Shown: positions 36,885-46,113, counted from the first letter of the stretch. The stretch: 64,000 nucleotides of DNA from Acidobacteriales bacterium 59-55 (GCA_001897435.1 MKSV01000004.1:124001-188000), one strand, 5' to 3'. The notes: generated from the letters alone by a model not told the origin. Numbers and translations are program-made.

Positions 36885-38342
36885 TCAGCCGCGATTATCG
36901 GTGGCGGGTTCGGGATGAATTAATAGACGGCTGACCTCGGGATCGTCGAGCTTGAATGCTCCTTCGAGGGCAGTAATGACAGCGTGGACTTGGGCCATGG
37001 GCAGGTCGTCCGGTAGGGTGCAGTGGCAACTGACCTGAATGCGGTCGTTTCCATGGTGGGGGATGCGGGTGACGAAGACCTCGTGGATGTCGAGTATTTC
37101 GGGAAAGGAGGCGGCAGCGCGGCGGAGGCGAACTTCAAGCTGGCGGTCGCGCTCAAGTGATGCCGGACGCTCGATGGTGGCGGGTTCGCTCTCGATGTGG
37201 GTGAGGATGGTGACGATGGCGGGGATCTCGCGGCGCATGTCGGACTCGAGCCGGGTGGCGAGTGCGTGGGCATCGCGGAGGGGCATGGTTTCGTCGACTT
37301 CGAGGTGCTGCTCTACATGGAGATGGTGGTCGAACTCCTGCACGCTTACGTCATGGATGGTGAGGTTGGCGCGGGCGGCGACGGCACGGATGCGGTCGTG
37401 GACGCTCTCGGTCAGAGAAGCCGTGGGAATGGAGTGGACGACGACATCGGCATCGGGGAGGTGGCGCTGAACGGCGGCGGTAGCAGCGGCGGTGATCTGT
37501 TCGGATCGCTGGAAGGTGAGATTGCGGGGCATGCCGAGGGTTACGTCGGCGAAGTAGCTGGAGCCGGAGCGGCGGGTGCGGACACGGTCGACGGAGAGAA
37601 CACCATCGATGGCGGCGAGGTCGCGGATGAGATCGCGGCGGGTCTGGGCGCGGGTCTCGGCGGGCGTGGCGTCGAGCAGGGCGTCGATGGTGCGGCGGGC
37701 GAGCTTCCAACTGACGCGCAGGATGATGCCGGCGACGAGGATGGCGGCGATGGGATCGGCAAGTTCGAGAAGGGGGAGACGCCAGTGTGCGCCCGCGTAG
37801 GTCGCGAGGAGACCGATGAAGACGGCGAAGGACGACCAGATATCGGTGTGGAAATGAATGGCATCGGCTTCGAGGGCTTCGCTGCTGTACTGGACCGCGA
37901 CGCGATGAAGAGTGCGGGAGCGGGAGTAGTCGACGGCGATAGAGAGCAGAAGGACGGCGAAAGGCCAGAAAGAGAAGGTAAGGGCCAGATGCTCGTGGAA
38001 GAAGATACGGCGAATGGCCTCAGTGAAGATCCAGATGCAGGAAGCGAGCATAAGGAAGGTTTCGACGAAGGCGGAGAGGCTTTCGATCTTGCCGTGGCCG
38101 TAGTTGTGGTCCTCGTCGGCGGGGCGGTCGGAGACCTGGACGGAGAAGAAGGTGATGGCAGCGGCGCCGAGATCGATGCCGGAGTGGGCTGCCTCCGAGA
38201 GCATGCCGAGCGAGCCGGTGAAGATGCCGGTGAGGAGCTTGAGCAGGGTGATGATCAGTGCGGCGAAGACAGACAGCAGCGCGGCGGAACGCTTGGCGGC
38301 GTGCGTGCGCGCGGCTTCTTCGGGCATTGCGGGTGAGGCCAT
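36885..38342 (-). CDS. Cation diffusion facilitator (CDF) transporter with three cytoplasmic domains
   Basis: A 485-residue member of the CDF family of divalent-metal/proton antiporters. Six membrane helices lie in residues ~20-220. The transport site has His53-x3-Asp57 in helix 2 (AHSGID) and His163-x3-Asp167 in helix 5 (HFHTD); His-x3-Asp pairs are typical of zinc-type CDF proteins. The usual single C-terminal dimerisation domain (~232-305, with GVLSVDRVRTRRSG) is followed by two more domains of similar size: ~311-393 (DVSVQEFDHHLHVEQHLEVD) and ~400-480 (DIHEVFVTRIPHHGNDRIQVSCH). Typical FieF has ~300 residues. The gene is the first of a minus-strand group; metal specificity is inferred. 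Confidence 0.88.
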   Translation of the reverse strand: MASPAMPEEAARTHAAKRSAALLSVFAALIITLLKLLTGIFTGSLGMLSEAAHSGIDLGAAAITFFSVQVSDRPADEDHNYGHGKIESLSAFVETFLMLASCIWIFTEAIRRIFFHEHLALTFSFWPFAVLLLSIAVDYSRSRTLHRVAVQYSSEALEADAIHFHTDIWSSFAVFIGLLATYAGAHWRLPLLELADPIAAILVAGIILRVSWKLARRTIDALLDATPAETRAQTRRDLIRDLAAIDGVLSVDRVRTRRSGSSYFADVTLGMPRNLTFQRSEQITAAATAAVQRHLPDADVVVHSIPTASLTESVHDRIRAVAARANLTIHDVSVQEFDHHLHVEQHLEVDETMPLRDAHALATRLESDMRREIPAIVTILTHIESEPATIERPASLERDRQLEVRLRRAAASFPEILDIHEVFVTRIPHHGNDRIQVSCHCTLPDDLPMAQVHAVITALEGAFKLDDPEVSRLLIHPEPATDNRG

Positions 38343-38449
38343 GTAGAAGATGCTACACGGTATAAGTTCCGGCGTTATCTTCCAAAACTGTTTTAGCAGG
38401 TGTAAGACGCGAGCCGATGCGGACGCTTTGACGTCGAACTTCCACCCGG

Positions 38450-39265
38450 CTATTTTTTTGGCGCTTTCGGCTTGGATTCCGGCTCTGCGGGCGGGAGAGC
38501 CCCGATGGATTCAGAGATCTGGCGGCTGGCGTTTCTTAGGGAGGCGATGATCTGCGTGATGCCGATGGTGTCTTCGAGGCGCTTGACGTAAGGGATGGTG
38601 AGGCCGGCGACGGCATTTCCCTGGGCGTTGAGGACGGGAAAGCTGATATTGACGACGCCGGTGACCTCGTAACTGGCGCGACGTTCGTATCCGCGGCTGC
38701 GGATTTTTGCCAGATGCTCGTCGAGGTCGGCGGGCTTTCTCTTTTTCGTTTCGAGGGTCCACTCGTCGATGGCTCGCTGGCAGGAGTCCCGGTCCTGGTG
38801 GGCGAGGATGACATGGCCGGTGGCAGCGTGCATCAGGTCGACCTTGGAGCCGACCTTGACGTAGAAGCCCGTCGATTCGGGAGAGTCCACCTGAGCAAGG
38901 ATGACGACGTGGCCGCCATCGAGCACGCCGAGATGGCAGGACTGGCGAAGCTCGTGCGCAACCTGGTGCATGGGGGGGAGAGCTTCGGTGACGAGACGCT
39001 TGGTGGGAGGATGCTCCTGCCCGAGGCGAAAGAGGCGAAGCGTGAGTTGATAGCGTTCCTTGTTTGCCGACTGGGCGAGATAGCCGCGCTGCTCCAGGCA
39101 GAGCAGCATGCGAAAAATCTCCGAGACGGTACGGTCCAACCGCCGGGCGACTTCGCTTACGGTGAGGCCGGTAGGGGTGGCTGCAAAGAGCTCGAGAATG
39201 TCGAGACCCTTTTCAAGGGCTGGAGTCGGGTAGTAGCGCTTTGTTGCGGATTTGAGCTTGGCCAT
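38450..39265 (-). CDS. IclR family transcriptional regulator
   Basis: A 271-residue regulator. The winged helix-turn-helix lies at ~12-75 (YPTPALEKGLDILELFAATPTGLTVSEVARRLDRTVSEIFRMLLCLEQRGYL). The IclR effector domain follows (~85-250), with CHLGVLDGGHVVILAQVDS, KVDLMHAATGHVILAH and ASYEVTGVVNISFPVLNAQGNAVAGLTIPYV. IclR proteins control catabolic operons in response to small molecules; no such operon adjoins it, so its target is unknown. The C-terminus is a Lys/Pro tail. The ATG at 39265 begins just before the HTH; a start at 39382 would add 39 unlike residues. Confidence 0.88.
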   Translation of the reverse strand: MAKLKSATKRYYPTPALEKGLDILELFAATPTGLTVSEVARRLDRTVSEIFRMLLCLEQRGYLAQSANKERYQLTLRLFRLGQEHPPTKRLVTEALPPMHQVAHELRQSCHLGVLDGGHVVILAQVDSPESTGFYVKVGSKVDLMHAATGHVILAHQDRDSCQRAIDEWTLETKKRKPADLDEHLAKIRSRGYERRASYEVTGVVNISFPVLNAQGNAVAGLTIPYVKRLEDTIGITQIIASLRNASRQISESIGALPPAEPESKPKAPKK

Positions 39266-39403
39266 GAAGGGTTCCGAGAGAAGACAGATTCGGCCTTCCA
39301 AAGGTAACAAATGTTTTGATGGGAGGCTTGAATATTTCGATGAGGCAGGCAGTGAGGAACCGATGTCCGAGAAGCCGGACATCGGTTCCCCTTGGAATAT
39401 TGG

Positions 39404-39931
39404 CTAAGCGCCGGGAGTGTAGGAGAGGGCGAATCGTCCGATCTGGATGAAAGAGCGGTCAGACGGCGGCCAGATGCGGAAGGATTCGACGCGGGAGCCG
39501 GAGGGGAGGCGATGGGCCGCCGCAGTGCCGCGCTCTTCTCCGGTTGCGGCGTCATAGAACTTGACGATGAGGGTGTCTTCGCTGCGCTGCCAGCCAATCA
39601 CGTAGTTGCCGGCGGGAAGAGCGACGCTGCCGATAGTGATGGGAGCCTGCACCAGGAAGTAGTGCGAGTATTTTCCGTCGGCGGAGTAGCCGGCGGTGAT
39701 GAGAACGACCCCGGCGATGATCTTGCCCTGAGAATTAATGATGCCGGAGGCGGTGCGCATCTCGGTTTCGATGCGCTCCTTTTCTACCTGGGCGCGGGCT
39801 GGCAAGGCGCTTTGCAACTCCGCGGCGGTCGCCGAACGCCAGGAGGATTTTGGCTGCGCCTGGAGCGTGGCGGGCAGCGCGGGAAGAAGCAGAAGGGCAA
39901 CGGCGAGCGACTTGAAGGGAGACAGTTTCAT
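39404..39931 (-). CDS. Small secreted protein of unknown function
   Basis: A 175-residue protein with a clear signal peptide (~1-25, FKSLAVALLLLPALPATLQA). The mature part has a short helix-forming region (AELQSALPARAQVEKERIETEMRTAS) followed by a strand-rich domain (IAGVVLITAGYSADGKYSHYFLVQAPITIGSVALPAGNYVIGWQR, FYDAATGEERG). The GNYVIGW pattern resembles small beta-sandwich domains seen in other Acidobacteriota secreted proteins, but no family can be named. Its start overlaps the stop of the response-regulator gene (ATGA), so it is likely translated with the two-component system and may be linked to its signal. Confidence 0.7.
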   Translation of the reverse strand: MKLSPFKSLAVALLLLPALPATLQAQPKSSWRSATAAELQSALPARAQVEKERIETEMRTASGIINSQGKIIAGVVLITAGYSADGKYSHYFLVQAPITIGSVALPAGNYVIGWQRSEDTLIVKFYDAATGEERGTAAAHRLPSGSRVESFRIWPPSDRSFIQIGRFALSYTPGA

Positions 39932-40554
39932 TTGAGATGTACTATACCGCGCTGGAGGGCGACAGTCGCGGCATTGGTCCGATCACTGACGCCCAGCTTG
40001 CTGAGCAGGTTGTTGACGTGGGATTTGACAGTGGCCTCGCTGATATCGAGGTCGGAGGCGATCTCCTTGTTGGCGCGGCCGGCGACGATGCGTTCGAGCA
40101 CGGCCAGTTCGCGAGCAGTGAGGGCGTGGCTGCTCATTCTCTCGGCCAGTTTCTCGGCGATGGCGGGAGAGATGCGAGTCTTGCCGCTGTGGACGGCCTG
40201 AATGGTCGAGAGCAACTCGTCGATGGTCATGCCCTTGAGGAGATAGGCTTTGGCTCCGGCCTGGAGGGCGCGGAAGATGTCCTCGTCGCCGTCGAAAGTG
40301 GTGAGGACGACGAAGCGCGCGGCGGGATCATCGGCGTGGATCTTCTGGATGGCTTCGACGCCGCCGAGTTTGGGGAGTTGCAGGTCCATCAGGGTAATGT
40401 CGGGGCGGAGGGAGCGATACATCTCAATGGCCTGAAGACCGTCGCTGGCCTCGCCGATGACCTTGATTTCGGGCATGATGTTGAGCAGAGCGACGAGACC
40501 CTGCCGGACAACGTGATGGTCGTCGACGACAAGGATGCGGATCGGTTCAGCCAT
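39928..40554 (-). CDS. NarL/FixJ-type response regulator
   Basis: A 208-residue two-domain regulator. The receiver (~5-120) has the acidic pair in VVDDHHVVRQG, the phosphoacceptor Asp in DITLMDLQLPKLGG (~residue 56), the Thr in VVLTTFDGDED and the Lys in AYLLKGMT. The LuxR-type HTH (~143-205) reads LTARELAVLERIVAGRANKEIASDLDISEATVKSHVNNLLSKLGVSDRT. It overlaps the kinase gene by 8 bases (40547-40554) and the secreted-protein gene by 4, so the three form one translation unit. It is the evident partner of the upstream propeller kinase. Confidence 0.95.
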   Translation of the reverse strand: MAEPIRILVVDDHHVVRQGLVALLNIMPEIKVIGEASDGLQAIEMYRSLRPDITLMDLQLPKLGGVEAIQKIHADDPAARFVVLTTFDGDEDIFRALQAGAKAYLLKGMTIDELLSTIQAVHSGKTRISPAIAEKLAERMSSHALTARELAVLERIVAGRANKEIASDLDISEATVKSHVNNLLSKLGVSDRTNAATVALQRGIVHLK

Positions 40555-43504
40555 GGGATGCAGTACCTTTCTGTGCGGCGATGGGCGCTTCCAGTTTAAT
40601 GGTTGTGCCTTGTTCCGGCGAACTCTCTACGGTGAACTGCGCGTGAATCTGCGCTGCCCGTTCGCGCATTCCCTGGAGGCCGAAGTGGCCCCGCGCTGGA
40701 AGGGAGGTGTCGGTTGCCTGGAAGCCCCGTCCATCGTCTGCGATGGTTAATGTCAATTGGCTTGAATGATAGCGCAGATCGATGGAGACGCGGGTGGCGT
40801 GGGCATGGCGAGCGACGTTGCTGAGAGCTTCCTGTGCGATGCGGAGTATCTCATCTTCGAACGCCGAAGGAAGCGGTCGATAGGTGCCGCCGATGTCGAG
40901 ATGAATGGGGAGGCTGGCGGTGGTGGATCGCTCTGCGAGTTGCGTAAGGCGGGTGGGAAGAGTGTGCTGGGCGGTGATGGCGCGAAGATCCCATATGCTG
41001 CGGCGGGCTTCGGCGAGCCCTTCGCGGACGTATTCCCGGGTGCGGTCGATCTGCCGGCCGGCGGCGGCCAACTGCGATTGGGCGAGAAGCTGCGCGGTAA
41101 GTTCGAGTTGAACTGAAACGCCGACGAAGCTCTGCGCGAGGGTGTCGTGGATCTCCCGGGCCATGCGGTTCCGTTCGGCGAGAACAGCCTGAAATTCCGA
41201 ATGAAGACGGCGGAGCCGAAGGCGGTAGAGGAGGACGGCAAGGGCGGCGAGGAGCACCGCAGCCAGCAGCAGGAACCAGAGCCTGCGGTAAAAGGCGGGC
41301 TGCACAGAGAAAGCGAGCGACGCTCCGGCTTCGTTCCAGACACCGTCGTTATTCGCAGCCTGAACGCGGAAACGGTAGTGGCGGGGCGGCAGGTTGGTGT
41401 AATAAGCAATGCGGCGCGAACCGGCTTCGGTCCATTGCTTGTCGAAGCCTTCGAGGATATAGCGGTAACGGACTTTGGATGGCGCGACGAAGCTGAGGCC
41501 TGCGTATTGGAAAGCGAAGCTGCGGCGGCCGGGAGGGACAGTCAGCTCAGTGCCGGAGAGTGATTGTTCCGTATCGTCTACGGTGAAGCGCTCGATGACG
41601 ACGGGCGGCGGGACGTGATTTTCAGAAAGATGCGCCGGGTCGGCGATGGCCACGCCTTTGCGGGTAGCAAACCAGAGCGGGCCCTGTGCGGTCTTCCATG
41701 CCGAGGGGTGGCCGATAGCGGAGGCCTCTTCGGTGGGCATGCCGTCGGAGCGGCCATAGGAGATCGCATGCAGATTGCAATCTGGAGATGATCCGCAGGC
41801 GATGAGGCTCGCCGCGGAGACGCGCGTGATGCCGTGGGTGGAACTGAGCCAGAGGATGCCGCGACTGTCTTCGAGGATAGAGTCGATTCTCTGCGGCAGA
41901 TCGCTGCGGCGCAGGGCGGTAAAGGCACCGTTGGAATAGCGGCTGACGCCGTTGCCGTTGGTGCCGATCCAGAGCGTATCGTGCGAACCTTCGGCGAGCG
42001 CGGTGATGACATCGCCTGAGAGACCGTCTCGCGTGGTGTAGGTCGAGATTTTGCCGTCGCGCAGGCGGGAGAGGCCGTTGAGAGTGCCGATCCATAGATC
42101 GTGAGATGAGTTGGGCGCGTGAGGCTGGAGCAGAACCCCGATGAGATTGCTCTTGAGGCCGTCGGCCTGGGTGTAAGTGGTGAAGCGGTTGTTTTGCCAG
42201 TGGGCGAGGCCGCGGCGGGTGCCGATCCAGAGCGAGCGGTTGCTATCGACGAGCAGCGAACGGATGAGGTCGTCGGGCAGGCCGTCGGCGGAGGTATAGG
42301 ACTCGATCTTTGAGCCCTCGATATGGTTGAGGCCGTCAGGAGTGCCGACCCAGATACTGCCGTTGATCCCGGGGGCGAGCGAGAGGACGACTTCGCTGAG
42401 CAGGCCGTTGCCGGTGGAGAAGTGCCGGAGGCTGCCGGATTGCCAGCGGTCGAGTCCATCGCCGTTGGTGCCGATCCACATGGCGCCGTCGGACGCCTGG
42501 GCGACGGCGGTGACGATGTGGTCGGAGAGGGCGGGGATCGCGTGGAAGCTCTGCTGACGCAGGATGTCGAGGCCGCTGGTCTCGGTGCCGATCCAGAGAT
42601 TTCCTTCGCGGTCTTCAAAGGTCGAGAGGATACTGCTGGTGCCGAGCGCCGTCTGACGCTGTGGACTGGCTGCGTTTTTACTCAGGGTAAAAAGACCCTG
42701 GTTGGTGCCGATCCAGAGATCGCCGCGTGAGTCGGAGAGGGCGGATTGAATGTGGGTGGCAGGGATCTCGCGGCCAGCCTGTAAGGTACGGGTGCGGCCG
42801 TTCTGCAACAGGGTGATGCTGCCCCGGGTGCGCAGCCAGAGTCCGTGACCGGGGAGCGTGCCGATGCCTTCAACATTCTGTTTCGCGAGGCTGGCGGCGA
42901 GAGGTTCGGCGTGGAATTGACCGCGCTGGTATTGGAAGACTCCGGCGGTGGAGGCGATCCAGACGCTGCCGTCGCCAGCTTCCTTCATTGCTGTCGGTAC
43001 GGCGGAGGAGGGAAGAGAGAGGGGAGAGAAGCTCTTGCCGTCGAAGCGGAGGATGCCGCTGGCGGTGAGGAGAAGAAGGTTGCCGGTGTCGGCGACGGAG
43101 AGAGAGAGGATGGTATCGGAGACGGGATAGCGATGAAAGGAGCCGGAGGAGTATTGGAGGAGTCCGTCGGCGGTTCCGATCCAGAGCGGACTGGTGGCCG
43201 ATTGTGCGAAGCAGCAGATGTCGCTGCTGGTGAATGCGGGGGAGTTCTCGTGGTTGAAGATATTGAAGTCGACGCCATTGAAGCGGGCGACGCCATCCTC
43301 GGTCGCGATCCAGAGGTAGCCATCACGCGATTGGAAGATTTGATGGACGCTGTTTTGCGGTAGCCCGTTCTCGGTGGACCATGACTGGTGCCCGAGCGTG
43401 GTGGTTTGTTGCGCATGTGCGCTTGCAGCAATAGCGGCGACTCCGCATAGCGTCCAGAAGAAGACGGAGCGCAGCACGGTATGGCGATGGGGACGAAAAT
43501 TCAT
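40547..43504 (-). CDS. Two-component sensor histidine kinase with beta-propeller and Y_Y_Y sensor domains
   Basis: A 985-residue kinase. A signal peptide (~1-31) leads to a periplasmic sensor of about a dozen propeller repeats (~40-625), most marked by LWIGT or a close variant (for example near 108, 264, 304, 343, 426, 472 and 512). A Y_Y_Y domain (~650-735, RYRYILEGFDKQWTEAGSRRIAYYTNLPPRHYRFRVQAANNDG) is followed by one membrane helix (~742-760). The cytoplasmic part has a HisKA_3 domain with His786 in MAREIHDTLAQSF and an HATPase_c domain with QEALSNVARHA (~891-901) and DDGRGF (923-928). No C-terminal receiver or AraC domain is fused, unlike Bacteroidetes hybrid kinases. The ligand is unknown. 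Confidence 0.95.
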   Translation of the reverse strand: MNFRPHRHTVLRSVFFWTLCGVAAIAASAHAQQTTTLGHQSWSTENGLPQNSVHQIFQSRDGYLWIATEDGVARFNGVDFNIFNHENSPAFTSSDICCFAQSATSPLWIGTADGLLQYSSGSFHRYPVSDTILSLSVADTGNLLLLTASGILRFDGKSFSPLSLPSSAVPTAMKEAGDGSVWIASTAGVFQYQRGQFHAEPLAASLAKQNVEGIGTLPGHGLWLRTRGSITLLQNGRTRTLQAGREIPATHIQSALSDSRGDLWIGTNQGLFTLSKNAASPQRQTALGTSSILSTFEDREGNLWIGTETSGLDILRQQSFHAIPALSDHIVTAVAQASDGAMWIGTNGDGLDRWQSGSLRHFSTGNGLLSEVVLSLAPGINGSIWVGTPDGLNHIEGSKIESYTSADGLPDDLIRSLLVDSNRSLWIGTRRGLAHWQNNRFTTYTQADGLKSNLIGVLLQPHAPNSSHDLWIGTLNGLSRLRDGKISTYTTRDGLSGDVITALAEGSHDTLWIGTNGNGVSRYSNGAFTALRRSDLPQRIDSILEDSRGILWLSSTHGITRVSAASLIACGSSPDCNLHAISYGRSDGMPTEEASAIGHPSAWKTAQGPLWFATRKGVAIADPAHLSENHVPPPVVIERFTVDDTEQSLSGTELTVPPGRRSFAFQYAGLSFVAPSKVRYRYILEGFDKQWTEAGSRRIAYYTNLPPRHYRFRVQAANNDGVWNEAGASLAFSVQPAFYRRLWFLLLAAVLLAALAVLLYRLRLRRLHSEFQAVLAERNRMAREIHDTLAQSFVGVSVQLELTAQLLAQSQLAAAGRQIDRTREYVREGLAEARRSIWDLRAITAQHTLPTRLTQLAERSTTASLPIHLDIGGTYRPLPSAFEDEILRIAQEALSNVARHAHATRVSIDLRYHSSQLTLTIADDGRGFQATDTSLPARGHFGLQGMRERAAQIHAQFTVESSPEQGTTIKLEAPIAAQKGTASHG

Positions 43505-43540
43505 GCGGTCAGCGCAGGTGTTTGGTCGTGGTGTGACGAG

Positions 43541-45376
43541 CTACATTTTGGTTCCTTTACCCTCCGTGAGGGTGACGATTTGATCGACTTTAGGGATCGT
43601 GAATTTCTCTTTTGCTCCACTGGGCCAATGGACTTCGACTGAGTCGATCTTGGTGGAGTCGCCGAGGCCGAAGTGGACACGGGGGTCGTGAGTCGATGCG
43701 AAACTGCCGCCGGAGAACACATCTCCCCGCTGCCGCATTCCGTTGGCGGTGAGGTAGACGGTAGAACCGATTGCATCGCGGGGACTCTTGGGGCCTCCGA
43801 TGAGTTTGAGCTCGATCCAGTGATGGTGGTCGGGGGAGACGTTACGCAAGAGGGCGGGGTGACCGTCCAGGGAGTTGATGACAACGTCGAGCTTGCCGTC
43901 GTTGAAGAGGTCGCCGACCGCCATGCCGCGGCCTACATAGAGCTGGGCGAGGCCGGTGCCTTCGACGGCGGGTTCGAGGTCGAACTTTTTACCGTCGATA
44001 TTGTGAAACAGCAAGGGGCGTTGTTTCCATGTGGTTCCCCAGTTCGTGTGATCGACCTGCGGGTAGACGTGCCCGTTGGCGATGAAGATGTCTTTCCAGC
44101 CGTCGTTATCGAAATCGAGAAAGGCGTCGCCCCAGGCGAGGAAGGGAATGGTAGGCTCGGCGATTCCGATCTGGTAGCTGATGTCGGTGAAGTTGGCGTC
44201 GCCGTCATTTCGATAGAGCGGGTTGTAGTCATCGGAGAAGACGGTGTTGTAGATGTCGAGCAGGCCGTTATTTCGATAGTCGCCGATAGCAATGCCCATG
44301 GAGGCAGTCTCGCGCCCGTTCTCGTTGAGTGCATAGCCGGAGGCGTAGCTGTCGTCCTCGAAGGTGCCATCGCCCTTGTTAATGTAGAGATAGTTTGGCG
44401 TGGAATCGTCGGCGACGAGGAGGTCCACCTTGCCATCGTTGTTCACGTCGACGAAGGCGGAGGCGAGGCCGTAGTAGTTGTTCTTGTCGGAGACGCCGGC
44501 CTTCTCACTGACGTCGGTGAAGGTGCCGTCGCCGTTGTTGTGGAAGAGGTGGTCGGGCTCTCCCTTGAGGCCGCGCGGACCGCACATGACCTTTTCGCCG
44601 CGGAACTGGCAGCCGTAGGCGGGCTGATTCGCGATGTCGTAATGGACGTAGCCGGGGACGAAGAGGTCGAGGCGGCCGTCGCCGTCGTAGTCGCCCCAGG
44701 TGGAGCCGGTGGACCAGTTGCCGAGGGTGACGCCAGCCTTTTCGGCGACGTCGGTAAAGGTTCCGTCGTGGTTGTTGTGGTAGAGGCGGTTCTTGCCGAA
44801 GTTTGAGACGAAGATGTCCGGCCAGCCATCGTTGTCGTAATCGGCGACCGCGGCGCCGACGCCCCAACGATCATTGGTGACGCCGGCTTTGGCGGCGACA
44901 TCGGTAAAGGTTCCGTCGTGGTTGTTATGGAAGAGCGCGGCGTGGGGCGGCGTGGTTTTGCCCGAGAGGGCATCGTAGGTAGAGCCGTTGACAAGATAGA
45001 TATCCAGCCAGCCGTCGTTGTCATAGTCGATCAGGCCGACGCCGGAGCCGTTGGTCTCAATGATGAAGTCTTTTGCCGGGGTTCCCATGGTGTGCGTCCA
45101 CGAGGTGAGGCCAGCTTTTTTAGCGATGTCCTGATAGAGGATGGGGCCGGTTTTGACGAAGCCGCCGGCCGTGATAGGGCGGTGCTCGCTGTCGAGGACG
45201 GCTGCGTGAGCTTCCCCGGTGTTGGCTGTGCCCATGCCTGCCGGCTGGACCTCTTGCGCAGGGCTGGCCGACGGCGCGGATTGCGCGAGCGATGGCCCGG
45301 TGCAGACGAGCAGGAGCGCGAAGAAGGTAAACAGGGACGGGGCCAGACTTCGGAGAAAACAGTACGGAACGGACAT
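43541..45376 (-). CDS. CRTAC1-type FG-GAP/VCBS repeat protein with ASPIC/UnbV domain
   Basis: A 611-residue exported protein. A signal peptide (~1-33, FLRSLAPSLFTFFALLLVCTG) is followed by about eight FG-GAP/VCBS-like units. Each carries a calcium-binding D-x-D/N-x-D-G loop, for example DYDNDGWLDIYLVN, DYDNDGWPDIFVSN, DYDGDGRLDLFVPG, DVNNDGKVDLLVAD and DFDNDGWKDIFIAN. The repeat HNNxDGTFTDVxxKAGV occurs several times. The C-terminal ASPIC/UnbV domain (~510-600) has HHHWIELKLIGGPKSPRDAIGSTVYL and FGLGDSTKIDSVEVHWPSG. The fold should be an integrin-like propeller. The ATG at 45376 begins the signal peptide. It lies 36 bases upstream of the kinase gene, in the same direction. Confidence 0.92.
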   Translation of the reverse strand: MSVPYCFLRSLAPSLFTFFALLLVCTGPSLAQSAPSASPAQEVQPAGMGTANTGEAHAAVLDSEHRPITAGGFVKTGPILYQDIAKKAGLTSWTHTMGTPAKDFIIETNGSGVGLIDYDNDGWLDIYLVNGSTYDALSGKTTPPHAALFHNNHDGTFTDVAAKAGVTNDRWGVGAAVADYDNDGWPDIFVSNFGKNRLYHNNHDGTFTDVAEKAGVTLGNWSTGSTWGDYDGDGRLDLFVPGYVHYDIANQPAYGCQFRGEKVMCGPRGLKGEPDHLFHNNGDGTFTDVSEKAGVSDKNNYYGLASAFVDVNNDGKVDLLVADDSTPNYLYINKGDGTFEDDSYASGYALNENGRETASMGIAIGDYRNNGLLDIYNTVFSDDYNPLYRNDGDANFTDISYQIGIAEPTIPFLAWGDAFLDFDNDGWKDIFIANGHVYPQVDHTNWGTTWKQRPLLFHNIDGKKFDLEPAVEGTGLAQLYVGRGMAVGDLFNDGKLDVVINSLDGHPALLRNVSPDHHHWIELKLIGGPKSPRDAIGSTVYLTANGMRQRGDVFSGGSFASTHDPRVHFGLGDSTKIDSVEVHWPSGAKEKFTIPKVDQIVTLTEGKGTKM

Positions 45377-45624
45377 TGAACGAGATCCTTGCAAGATGCC
45401 AAACTGGTTAGTCGCGTCTGAAAGGATATCTTGCCAGAGTTTGATGGATGGATCCGGCATCCTATTTCCTTACGACGACAACAGCGCCAGTTTACAGGTC
45501 AGTGATAAGGTATGGCGCTTGCGGCGTCAACGGCTTCTCCTTTGACCTGCCTAATGAAGAGGGAAAAGTCTCGATTCTGCCTCACAATAGATCACAGTAA
45601 GATGTAAATTCAATCACGATACGA

Positions 45625-45630
45625 TATACT
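45625..45630 (+). promoter_or_regulatory. -10 element for a possibly leaderless marR-type transcript
   Basis: TATACT ends six bases before the MarR-gene ATG at 45637, so transcription would start at or next to the start codon. No Shine-Dalgarno motif is visible upstream. CGATACGATATACTATTCG around it has partial dyad symmetry and could be the regulator's own operator. Confidence 0.4.
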
Positions 45631-45636
45631 ATTCGC

Positions 45637-46113
45637 ATGACGCCGCACTCTTCTTCCCAGGCGCTTCCATCCTTAGCGGTCCAAAATCAAGCCGAAGATG
45701 CGATTCGGAATCTGGCATGGTTTCGCTATAACCTGCGCAAATTCCTAAGGTTCAGCGAAAAGGCGGCGCGGCAGTGCGGGGTTACTCCGCAGCAGCATCA
45801 GTTGATGCTTGGCATTGCGGGGTATACGGGACGGGGTTCGGCTACTGTCTCCGAGTTGGCGGAGTTTTTGCAGGAACGGCACAACTCAGTCGTGGGACTG
45901 GTGGAGCGGGCAGCACAGCGCGGACTGGTCAATAAGGAGCACGACACGAGCGATCGCCGGTTTGTCCTGGTCTCGTTGACGTCGCTGGGGGAGGATATTC
46001 TCGCCCGGTTGACGGAACTCCACAAGGAAGAGGTTCAGGCAGCACAGCAGGCATTGCTCAAGGTCCCCAAGATCCCTCCCCAGGCGCTCGAGGTAAAGAA
46101 GAAGAGCGGTTGA
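45637..46113 (+). CDS. MarR family transcriptional regulator
   Basis: A 158-residue winged-helix regulator. The MarR core spans ~22-135: LRKFLRFSEKAARQCGVTPQQHQLMLGI, then TVSELAEFLQERHNSVVGLVERAAQRGLVNKEHDTSDRRFVLVSLTSLGEDILARL, with the wing aspartate-arginine motif DxxDRR. MarR proteins bind palindromes as dimers and often respond to phenolic compounds or oxidants. The C-terminus is Lys-rich. It is divergent from the FG-GAP gene and precedes the ClC genes by 78 bases, which it may regulate (inference from position). Confidence 0.9.
   Translation: MTPHSSSQALPSLAVQNQAEDAIRNLAWFRYNLRKFLRFSEKAARQCGVTPQQHQLMLGIAGYTGRGSATVSELAEFLQERHNSVVGLVERAAQRGLVNKEHDTSDRRFVLVSLTSLGEDILARLTELHKEEVQAAQQALLKVPKIPPQALEVKKKSG

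Noticed and set aside
37197-38336. 379-codon plus-strand Gly/Asp-rich frame
   Set aside because: Antisense to the CDF transporter gene; composition is that of a shadow frame.
43673-44806. 377-codon plus-strand Val/Glu/Gly-rich frame
   Set aside because: Antisense to the FG-GAP repeat gene; its apparent repeats mirror those of the real protein.
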